Below, in pieces: positions 6,273 through 11,484 of a stretch of 11,484 nucleotides of DNA; position 1 is the stretch's first letter, and every line of letters starts with the position of its first letter. A program made the translations under genes and the position numbers. The stretch spans positions 1-11,484 of the forward strand of contig JBFGWM010000071.1 of the NCBI GenBank assembly GCA_041588495.1, given 5' to 3'. The notes under the pieces were generated by a model. That model saw only the letters and a list, made by a program, of their open reading frames with translations. It did not search any database and had not been told where the DNA came from. The stretch is from JBFGWM01 sp041588495 (GTDB lineage: Bacteria > Pseudomonadota > Gammaproteobacteria > Pseudomonadales > JBFGWM01).

Positions 6273-7937
6273 TCAGGTCCGGAACTCGTCCAGCAGGTCG
6301 TGCAGGCGGCCGGCGAGTTCGCTCAGTTCTCGCGCCGCGTTCTCACTGCCCGCAGATACCTTTGCGGTCCCCTCCGAGGAGGTCCGTACCCGCGCGACGT
6401 TGCCGCTGATCTCGGTCGCCACGTTGCTCTGTTCCTCGGCCGCCGTGGCGATCTGCGTGTTCATGTCGGAAATGCTGCCCACCGCCTCGGTGATGGTGCG
6501 GAAGGACTCTCCGGATTCGCGAACGCGTTCCACCGAGGTCTGGATGTGCTCCAGGTTGCGGCGCATGACCGTACCGGCGTCGCGGGCGCTGGACTGCACC
6601 TGGTCGATGGTGTCCTTGATCTGCAGGGTCGACTCCTGGGTGCGCCGCGCCAGGGTGCGCACCTCGTCGGCGACCACCGCGAAGCCCCGCCCCTGCTCGC
6701 CGGCGCGCGCCGCCTCGATGGCCGCATTCAGGGCCAGCAGGTTGGTCTGTTCGGCAATTTCCTGGATCACGTCGAGCACGCTGCCGATGCTCTGGGCGCG
6801 TTTTTCGAGTTCCTCGATCACGTTGCCCAGGCGACCCAGGTCCTCCGACAGGCTGTTGATATCCCGAATCGCGGTCTGCAGCACTTCGCGCCCGCTCTGC
6901 GCCTCCCGGTCCGCATTACGCGCCTCCTCGGCTGCGCTGGCCGTGTTGCGCGCGACCTCCTGCACGGTGGTCGCCATCTCGTTCATGGACACCGCGATCT
7001 GCATGATGCCGGCCAGTTCCTCCTCCAGCTCCGACTGGATCTGCGCGCTGCTCGCCGCGATCCCGTCGGCGCCGCCGGCCACGTCCTCGCTGATGGCGGC
7101 AATCTGGCGGATACTGGCGGCGACGTTGTCCGACATGTGGGCCATGGCCGCGTACAGCTGGCTGATCTCGTCGTCGGCGTCGCGAACCTCGATGCGCCGG
7201 CTGAGGTCACGCGCGGAAATTTCCCCGGCAAGCGAGACCACGCCCTTCAACTGGTGTGACAACACCCGGGAAATGAGATGGGCGGCAATCACCGCCACCA
7301 GGATGGCGCCCAGGGAGATCATGCCCAGCCAGATCAGGCTGCGCAGTTCCTCGGCACGCACATCGGTCTCGGTGATCACCTGGGCCTCGAGCAGTTCCCC
7401 GAGTTCGCGAATGATGACCGGCTCCGCCGCGTCGAGCGCCCCGGCCTGTTCCGCCATCGCCGAACGGTCCTCCTTGGCGTAGGCCGCCAGGAAAGCGTCC
7501 CGCGCCTTCCGGTACCGCTCCAGCCGGGCCGCGATGTCGGCGGCTTGCGCAGGCAGGCCGGGGTTGCGGAGGGTCTCGGGCACTTCGGCCACCGCGGTCT
7601 GGAAGCGCTGCAGCAGGAGGGTGGCAATCTCCCCGAAGCTGGTCGCCCCGCCACCGGGGCTGTGGTCCTCGTTGGTTCCGGCCGAGGACAGGATGCTGGC
7701 CCTCAATTCACGCTCCACTTCGCGGGCATTGCCCAGCACGGCGAGAAGCGTCTGCGTGGCGGGTCGCGCTGCCGTGGTAAGCGCCGAGCGCATGTCGGCC
7801 GCCTGCTCCCCGAGGGCCCGCACCTGCGACAGGTTATACAGCATCACCATCACGCTGCTCACCAGGAACACCGTGATCAGCGCAAGGAAGCGGAGACGGA
7901 TCGGCATGCGCGCCAGTGTGGAGCCCGGACCAGCCAA
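6273..7937 (-). CDS. Methyl-accepting chemotaxis protein
   Basis: A transmembrane chemoreceptor of 554 residues if started at TTG 7937. Order: short cytoplasmic tail, TM1 (about 15-36), a periplasmic helical sensor (37-200), TM2 (201-223), HAMP (224-276) and a signalling coiled coil (277-554). The CheA/CheW-binding tip is unmistakable: IAEQTNLLALNAAIEAARAGEQGRGFAVVADEVR (394-427). No C-terminal CheR/CheB-tethering pentapeptide is present; it ends LLDEFRT. The TTG start is chosen because AAGGAG (7953-7948) lies ten bases ahead. The alternatives, ATG 7907 (begins MPIRLRFLAL, usual-looking but without Shine-Dalgarno) and ATG 7979 (568 residues, no Shine-Dalgarno), cannot be excluded. The periplasmic part has no recognisable Cache domain and looks like a four-helix-bundle sensor; the ligand is unknown. 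It converges on the mini-secretin gene, leaving eight bases between stops. Confidence 0.95.
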   Translation of the reverse strand: MAGPGSTLARMPIRLRFLALITVFLVSSVMVMLYNLSQVRALGEQAADMRSALTTAARPATQTLLAVLGNAREVERELRASILSSAGTNEDHSPGGGATSFGEIATLLLQRFQTAVAEVPETLRNPGLPAQAADIAARLERYRKARDAFLAAYAKEDRSAMAEQAGALDAAEPVIIRELGELLEAQVITETDVRAEELRSLIWLGMISLGAILVAVIAAHLISRVLSHQLKGVVSLAGEISARDLSRRIEVRDADDEISQLYAAMAHMSDNVAASIRQIAAISEDVAGGADGIAASSAQIQSELEEELAGIMQIAVSMNEMATTVQEVARNTASAAEEARNADREAQSGREVLQTAIRDINSLSEDLGRLGNVIEELEKRAQSIGSVLDVIQEIAEQTNLLALNAAIEAARAGEQGRGFAVVADEVRTLARRTQESTLQIKDTIDQVQSSARDAGTVMRRNLEHIQTSVERVRESGESFRTITEAVGSISDMNTQIATAAEEQSNVATEISGNVARVRTSSEGTAKVSAGSENAARELSELAGRLHDLLDEFRT

Positions 7938-7947
7938 GTTGTGTCGT

Positions 7948-7953
7948 CTCCTT
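7948..7953 (-). promoter_or_regulatory. Shine-Dalgarno supporting the TTG start of the chemoreceptor
   Basis: On the minus strand AAGGAG is followed ten bases later by an in-frame TTG (7937). Neither ATG alternative (7979, 7907) has a comparable element, so this site favours TTG, though the ten-base spacing is on the long side. Confidence 0.5.
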
Positions 7954-8075
7954 GTTCCCGTGGAACCGGATCCCCGCATCGGGGCCGGATGTCTGCATCC
8001 TTAAACAAGTGTAAACCAAGAGCCCCGGCACGATTCCCGGACCCCGGCCGGGCCCGGACAGGGCACCCCGCCTAT

Positions 8076-8104
8076 TTGACAGCCACCAGGTGAAAACGGA
8101 AAAT
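8076..8104 (+). promoter_or_regulatory. Candidate sigma-70 promoter far upstream of aceA
   Basis: A perfect -35 TTGACA (8076-8081) is followed after 17 bases by GAAAAT (8099-8104), four of six matches to TATAAT. Transcription would start near 8111 and give a leader of about 360 bases before aceA, covering the structured stretch described below. The weak -10 keeps confidence low. Confidence 0.35.
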
Positions 8105-8268
8105 GCGTTCCCGCACCGGCGGGATGGAAATTCCTTTTCCGGACGGCGGTTTGCGACGGGATTCGCGGCCTCCGCCGGTTACATCAACGGGGTACATGAG
8201 GCACGGCAATCCGACCTTCCCCGGGAGGAATGCACGCCAACAGTACGCCCACCGGCGGCTCGGCAAGT

Positions 8269-8359
8269 GTCCATGCAACGATCGGCGCTCGCCCGCGAAG
8301 AGACGGTCACTGGGCGCGGGAAGAACCGTAGCCCCGGCGAGCGCAAGCAGATCATGGAC
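8269..8359 (+). ncRNA. Candidate structured RNA: long nested hairpin upstream of aceA
   Basis: Four perfectly nested complementary blocks are present. GTCCATG (8269-8275) pairs with CATGGAC (8353-8359); ATC (8281-8283) with GAT (8350-8352); GCGCTCGCC (8285-8293) with GGCGAGCGC (8336-8344); and ACGGT (8303-8307) with ACCGT (8325-8329). That is 24 base pairs in order, separated by small bulges and internal loops, with a 17-base apical loop (8308-8324). I do not recognise it as 6S, RNase P, tmRNA or a named riboswitch. The strand is not certain, since a hairpin reads on both strands; plus is chosen because aceA lies 113 bases downstream. It could be an mRNA leader element or part of an independent small RNA. 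Confidence 0.4.
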
Positions 8360-8374
8360 GGGAACTGCACAGCG

Positions 8375-8403
8375 GGTAAACTGGTCGGGTTCCCGACCTT
8401 GCC
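8375..8403 (+). other. Bulged hairpin between the nested structure and aceA
   Basis: GGTAA (8375-8379) pairs with TTGCC (8399-8403, one G-T pair), and after a three-base bulge GGTCGG (8383-8388) pairs with CCGACC (8393-8398) around a GTTC tetraloop. It lies 69 bases before the aceA ATG and could be a second domain of the same RNA. Confidence 0.4.
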
Positions 8404-8420
8404 GGGCCGCGAGTGCCTGG

Positions 8421-8442
8421 ACTAAGCTTTAGTACGTTTTTT
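8421..8442 (+). terminator. Weak terminator-like hairpin with six T, just before aceA
   Basis: ACTAA (8421-8425) pairs with TTAGT (8429-8433) around GCT, and six T follow at 8437-8442 after a three-base gap. The stem is short and AT-rich, so by itself it is a poor intrinsic terminator. It would mark the 3' end of a small RNA if one ends here; otherwise it is just part of the aceA leader. Confidence 0.2.
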
Positions 8443-8471
8443 CAACACCCTCAACCAAAAGAGGCTTCGAT

Positions 8472-9788
8472 ATGACCCTGAGTCGTGAAGAACAAATTGC
8501 TGCAATCGAGAAGGACTGGGCGGAAAACCCGCGCTGGAAAGGCGTCAAGCGCCCCTACTCCGCAGCAGACGTGGTTCGCCTGCGCGGCAGCGTACAGCCC
8601 GAGTACACCCTGGCCCGCCGCGGTGCGGAGCGTCTCTGGGATCTCATCAACGGCAGCGCGAAGAAAGGCTACGTCAACTGCATGGGCGCACTGACCGGCG
8701 GCCAGGCGATGCAACAGGCCAAGGCCGGCATCGAGGCCATCTACCTTTCCGGCTGGCAGGTCGCGGCGGACGCCAACACCTCGGAAACCATGTACCCCGA
8801 CCAGTCCCTGTACGCCTACGACTCGGTGCCGACCATCGTGCGTCGCATCAACAACACCTTCAAGCGGGCGGACGAGATCCAGTGGAAGGCCATTCACGAC
8901 GGCAAGGTCAAGGAAGAGGACGCCATCGACTTCTTCCTGCCCATCGTTGCAGACGCTGAAGCCGGCTTCGGCGGCGTCCTGAACGCCTACGAGCTGATGA
9001 AGAACATGATCGTCAACGGCGCCGCCGGGGCTCACTTCGAGGACCAGCTGGCCGCGGTCAAGAAATGCGGACACATGGGCGGCAAGGTGCTGGTTCCGAC
9101 CCAGGAAGCCTGCCAGAAGCTGATCGCCGCGCGCCTCGCCGCGGACGTGCTGGGCGTGCCCACCATTCTGTGCGCGCGCACCGACGCCAATGCGGCCGAC
9201 CTGCTCACCAACGACTGCGATCCGTGGGACAAGGATTTCGTCACCGGCGAGCGTACCGCGGAAGGCTTCTACCGCACCAAGGCCGGTCTCGACCAGGCCA
9301 TCTCCCGCGGGCTAGCCTACGCGCCGTATGCCGACCTGGTCTGGTGCGAAACCGCACACCCGGACCTCGACGAGGCCAAGGCATTCGCCGACGCCATCCA
9401 CGCCGAGTACCCGGACCAGCTCCTGGCCTACAACTGCTCGCCTTCCTTCAACTGGAAGAAGAACCTGGACGACGCGACCATCGCCAAGTTCCAGGACGAG
9501 CTGTCCAAGATGGGCTACAAGTACCAGTTCATCACCCTGGCCGGGATCCACAACATGTGGTTCAACATGTTCGAACTCGCCTACGACTACGCGCGTGGCG
9601 AAGGCATGAAGCACTACGTGGAAAAGGTCCAGGAACCCGAGTTTGCCTCGGCCAGCAAGGGTTACACCTTCGTGGCGCACCAGCAGGAAGTCGGTGCCGG
9701 CTACTTCGACGACGTCACCACCGTGATCCAGGGTGGCCACTCGTCGGTGACCGCGCTGACCGGTTCCACCGAGGAAGAACAGTTCTGA
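8472..9788 (+). CDS. aceA: Isocitrate lyase
   Basis: Isocitrate lyase splits isocitrate to succinate and glyoxylate, the first step of the glyoxylate shunt that permits growth on acetate and fatty acids. The protein has 438 residues, like the E. coli enzyme (434). Diagnostic segments: NCMGALTGGQAMQQAKAGIEAIYLSGWQVAAD, the metal-site region PIVADAEAGFGG, the catalytic KKCGHMGGKVLVPT with Cys199, ILCARTDANAADLLT, YNCSPSFNWKKN, and FQDELSKMGYKYQFITLAGIH. The C-terminus STEEEQF is of the E. coli type. AGAGG lies about eight bases ahead of the ATG. The gene stands alone: no malate synthase or isocitrate dehydrogenase kinase is in view, and a strong terminator follows 22 bases after the stop. The long upstream region with possible RNA structure suggests regulated expression. 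Confidence 0.98.
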   Translation: MTLSREEQIAAIEKDWAENPRWKGVKRPYSAADVVRLRGSVQPEYTLARRGAERLWDLINGSAKKGYVNCMGALTGGQAMQQAKAGIEAIYLSGWQVAADANTSETMYPDQSLYAYDSVPTIVRRINNTFKRADEIQWKAIHDGKVKEEDAIDFFLPIVADAEAGFGGVLNAYELMKNMIVNGAAGAHFEDQLAAVKKCGHMGGKVLVPTQEACQKLIAARLAADVLGVPTILCARTDANAADLLTNDCDPWDKDFVTGERTAEGFYRTKAGLDQAISRGLAYAPYADLVWCETAHPDLDEAKAFADAIHAEYPDQLLAYNCSPSFNWKKNLDDATIAKFQDELSKMGYKYQFITLAGIHNMWFNMFELAYDYARGEGMKHYVEKVQEPEFASASKGYTFVAHQQEVGAGYFDDVTTVIQGGHSSVTALTGSTEEEQF

Positions 9789-9810
9789 ACCCAGTGGTTC
9801 CGGACACGAG

Positions 9811-9837
9811 AAAGGCGGCCTCCGGGCCGCCTTTTTT
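9811..9837 (+). terminator. Intrinsic terminator of aceA
   Basis: GGCGGCC (9814-9820) pairs perfectly with GGCCGCC (9825-9831) around TCCG, extended by AAA (9811-9813) against the first of six T (9832-9837). This is a classic rho-independent terminator 22 bases after the aceA stop, and it separates aceA from the ParA gene. Confidence 0.95.
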
Positions 9838-9855
9838 CGTATTGAATCCGCTCGA

Positions 9856-9884
9856 CTGGAACTCCCGCGCCGGCGGGATATGCT
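9856..9884 (+). promoter_or_regulatory. Weak candidate promoter of the ParA gene
   Basis: CTGGAA (9856-9861) and TATGCT (9879-9884) are 17 bases apart. Both are imperfect. If used, transcription would start near 9891, downstream of the ATG at 9880, which favours the TTG start at 9922. A promoter is expected here because a strong terminator lies just upstream. Confidence 0.25.
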
Positions 9885-9921
9885 TGTGGTATCCATCGGC
9901 CTCGGGAAGGTAAGCGGGCGT

Positions 9922-10629
9922 TTGAAAACCATCGTCGTGGCCAATCCCAAGGGCGGCTCCGGTAAGACAACGCTTTGCACGAACCTGGCCGCCTTCTTCG
10001 CGTGTCATGGCGAGCCGGTGGTGATCCTGGATTACGACCAGCAGCGCTGTTGCCGGGACTGGCTCGCCGCGCGGGCGACCACGCGGGCACCCATCAGCCT
10101 GGTGCCCGCTTTCCGGGAAGAGGTACGGATTCCGCCCGGCACGGAATGGGTGGTCGTCGACCTGCCGGCCGCCTGCCATGACGAGGCCCTCACCCGTCAC
10201 CTGCGCATTGCGGATCTCCTGCTCCTGCCGGTGCTGCCATCACCGATCGATTTCCGTGCCCTGTTCCATTACCTGTTCGAACTGAACAAGGGCGTGCTGG
10301 TGGACCGGCCTGACCTGCGGGTCGGGATCGTGGCGAACCGGGTGCGCGAAAACACCATCATGTTCCGTAACCTGACGGAACTCTTGGAACAGTTCGAAAT
10401 CCCCCTGGTCGCCCACCTCCGCGACACCCAGAACTATCCGCTCGCCGCGGAAACCGGCGATTCGATTTTCGAACTGCCGACCCGTCGTGCCATCCGAGAC
10501 CTGGTCCAATGGCAGAAGCTGGTCGACTGGATCACCATGGGTCGCCGCCTGTCGGCGCTGGTGCCGGAAAAGGCCGCGCAGCTGCGAACACCCTCCGCGC
10601 GGCACCCGGCATTGGTCGTGCCCGCCTGA
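9922..10629 (+). CDS. ParA/MinD-type ATPase, possibly for chemosensory positioning
   Basis: A ParA-family ATPase of 235 residues. The deviant Walker A motif KGGSGKTT is at 10-17 with signature lysine K10 and K15; D37-Y-D39 and Q41 form the second switch region, and Walker B is VVVDLPA with D80. The DYDQQRCCRDWLAAR segment (37-51) belongs to the chromosomal ParA type with xRQxSAxxWLxxR, not the plasmid DLDPQGNAT type. I start at TTG 9922 (MKTIVVANPKGG, the usual family opening) with AAGG eleven bases ahead; ATG 9880 would add 14 residues unlike the family. No ParB gene or parS-like site is seen. It converges on cheA, 34 bases apart. ParC-type ATPases place chemotaxis arrays at cell poles, so a similar role is plausible but is inferred from context only. 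The C-terminus (PSARHPALVVPA) is a short unstructured tail. Confidence 0.9.
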   Translation: MKTIVVANPKGGSGKTTLCTNLAAFFACHGEPVVILDYDQQRCCRDWLAARATTRAPISLVPAFREEVRIPPGTEWVVVDLPAACHDEALTRHLRIADLLLLPVLPSPIDFRALFHYLFELNKGVLVDRPDLRVGIVANRVRENTIMFRNLTELLEQFEIPLVAHLRDTQNYPLAAETGDSIFELPTRRAIRDLVQWQKLVDWITMGRRLSALVPEKAAQLRTPSARHPALVVPA

Positions 10630-10642
10630 CACCCGCCCAGCG

Positions 10643-10656
10643 CCCCGGCGCCGGGG
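10643..10656. repeat. Perfect 14-base palindrome between convergent parA-like gene and cheA
   Basis: CCCCGGCGCCGGGG is its own reverse complement and sits in the 34-base gap between the two stops. GGGG (10653-10656) could instead pair with CCCC (10659-10662). There is no T run on either side, so it is not a standard terminator, though a strong hairpin on both transcripts could act at their ends. Confidence 0.5.
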
Positions 10657-10663
10657 AGCCCCT

Positions 10664-11484
10664 TCAGCGCCGCCGTTTGTCCTGCTCCGCCGCGGCGTCC
10701 AGGGCTGCCAGCTGGCGGCGGATTTCCGTTGCGCCGGCCAGCTGGATCAGGCCGCGAACGTCGATGATCAGCGCCACGGACCCGTCCCCGAGGATGGTCG
10801 CACCGGAGATTCCGGGCACCACCCCGTAGTTTTCCTCGATGCTCTTGATGACCACCTGCTGCTGGGCACCGAGTTGATCGACCACGACCCCGAGTCGCTC
10901 GCCGTCCGCCTCCACGACCACCATCAGCGGAGCCGTATCTGCGAGTTTTTTCCGGAGGCCGAACAGTTCCGCGAGGTTGACCACCGGCAGAAAATCTCCC
11001 CGCAGCTGGTACACGTCGCAGGCTCCCGCGAGCTTGCGGATGGTGCCGACGCGGGCCTGTAGCGATTCGAGGATCGCGACCATCGGCAACACGAAGGTGA
11101 CGCCGCCTGAGTCCAGGAGCTGGCCGTCGAGAATCGCCATGGTCAGCGGCAGGCGGATGCGGAACCGGCAGCCGTGACCGGGTGTGGAACGAACCTCGAG
11201 GTGGCCATGCAGTTCCTCGATATTGCGTTTCACCACGTCCATGCCCACACCCCGCCCGGAGAGTTCGGACACCTCGGTGGCGCTGGAGAAATCCGGCAGG
11301 AAGATCAGCTCGTGGATTTCCTCCTCATCCGGCCTTGCCTCCGGTTCAAGCAGGCGCTTTTCGCGGGCCCTGGCGAGGATCGCCTGGGTGTCCAGCCCAC
11401 GACCATCGTCTTCGACGTCGATCACCAGTTGTCCGGAGCGGTGCGCGGCCTGTATGCGCAGAGTGCCGGTAGCCGGCTTGCCTG
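10664..11484 (-). CDS. cheA: Chemotaxis histidine kinase CheA, C-terminal part (runs off the window)
   Basis: CheA phosphorylates itself and then CheY and CheB in response to chemoreceptors. The visible 272 residues begin GKPATGTLRIQAAHRSGQLV and are open at the window end, so the N-terminal half (HPt, CheY-binding, dimerisation domains) is missing from view. The ATP-binding domain shows the G1 box DDGRGLD, the FSSATEVSELSGRGVGMDVVK G2 region and the GHGCRFRIRLPLTMAI end. Then comes the CheW-like P5 domain, from about AILDGQLL to GATILGDGSVALIIDVRGLIQLA, through which CheA couples to CheW and receptors. It ends soon afterwards in a basic tail, with no receiver domain, so it is CheA and not a ChpA-type hybrid. 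The residues after P5 (ATEIRRQLAALDAAAEQDKRRR) are an extra helix-like tail. No other che gene is in view downstream. Confidence 0.95.
   Translation of the reverse strand, partial: GKPATGTLRIQAAHRSGQLVIDVEDDGRGLDTQAILARAREKRLLEPEARPDEEEIHELIFLPDFSSATEVSELSGRGVGMDVVKRNIEELHGHLEVRSTPGHGCRFRIRLPLTMAILDGQLLDSGGVTFVLPMVAILESLQARVGTIRKLAGACDVYQLRGDFLPVVNLAELFGLRKKLADTAPLMVVVEADGERLGVVVDQLGAQQQVVIKSIEENYGVVPGISGATILGDGSVALIIDVRGLIQLAGATEIRRQLAALDAAAEQDKRRR

Larger units (their letters stand above)
7938..8471. other. 534-base gene-free region between divergent mcp and aceA
   Basis: No reading frame here looks real: those of 60-110 codons lack family resemblance, convincing ribosome sites and overlap one another on both strands. 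The left end is an AT-richer island (about 8002-8022) that probably belongs to mcp expression. A TTGACA element begins at 8076. From about 8110 to 8442 the sequence is rich in inverted repeats (see the separate RNA entries). The aceA Shine-Dalgarno AGAGG lies at the right end, about eight bases before its ATG. Confidence 0.8.

Noticed and set aside
6141..7482. Two long plus-strand open frames (6141-7259 and 6400-7482) across the chemoreceptor gene
   Set aside because: The minus strand encodes an unmistakable receptor signalling domain here; the plus frames are rich in S, R and A and are shadows.
8072..8278. 68-codon minus-strand frame upstream of mcp
   Set aside because: No ribosome site of note, no recognisable motif, and it spans the inverted repeats; length is within chance for this GC content.
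8085..8360. Cobalamin riboswitch
   Set aside because: Short stretches (GGTGAAAACGGAAAA near 8089, CACTGG...GGGAAG near 8308) recall parts of it, but the B12 box AGCCAGGAGACC and the correct order of elements are missing.
8090..8432. Possible small proteins of about 110 residues between mcp and aceA on plus
   Set aside because: Two overlapping frames compete, both Arg/Pro/Gly-rich without family resemblance or a good ribosome site; the region looks non-coding.
10664..11484. Hybrid kinase ChpA/PilL instead of CheA
   Set aside because: The protein ends shortly after the CheW-like domain with no receiver domain, which is the CheA layout.

Overview
The window is uniformly GC-rich, densely packed bacterial DNA, most likely from a gammaproteobacterium. 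The order nudJ-mnmA-hflD-(transporter)-purB on the plus strand matches the nudJ-mnmA-hflD-purB block known from Escherichia coli and relatives, and HflD is essentially gammaproteobacterial. A lineage such as Chromatiales/Ectothiorhodospiraceae is my guess from GC content and gene style, not something the sequence proves. All long genes look intact. I see no tRNA, rRNA, insertion sequence or CRISPR array.

Layout. 1-158 (minus) is the N-terminal part of moaC, cut by the window edge. Divergent from it, the plus strand carries nudJ (Nudix phosphatase), mnmA (tRNA 2-thiouridylase, with its own TATAAT box inside a two-part dyad), hflD (TTG start behind a perfect AGGAGG), an EamA/DMT transporter (GTG start, six bases after hflD) and purB (adenylosuccinate lyase). 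Next come two tightly coupled, poorly characterised genes: a small soluble protein resembling a PLD-like fold without catalytic HKD motifs, and an exported mini-secretin with an N-domain and only part of the secretin core. A methyl-accepting chemotaxis protein (minus) ends eight bases from the mini-secretin.

About 530 bases follow without a convincing gene (7938-8471), lying between the divergent mcp and aceA. This stretch holds the most interesting signal I found: a nested set of perfect stems (7 + 3 + 9 + 5 base pairs) at 8269-8359, a second bulged hairpin at 8375-8403 and a run of six T at 8437-8442 just before aceA. A TTGACA element lies far upstream at 8076. It may be a structured leader of the isocitrate lyase mRNA or a separate small RNA; I could not match it to a known RNA family.

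aceA (isocitrate lyase, glyoxylate shunt) ends at a textbook intrinsic terminator (9811-9837). A ParA-type ATPase gene (plus) then converges on the C-terminal part of cheA (minus, continuing past the window end). ParA-like ATPases are known to position chemosensory arrays, so these two genes, and perhaps the receptor, may work together.

No defence system or clearly new multi-gene system is visible. The items worth follow-up are the RNA structure before aceA, the PLD-like/mini-secretin pair, the altered Nudix box in nudJ, the mnmA promoter dyad and the parA/cheA arrangement.
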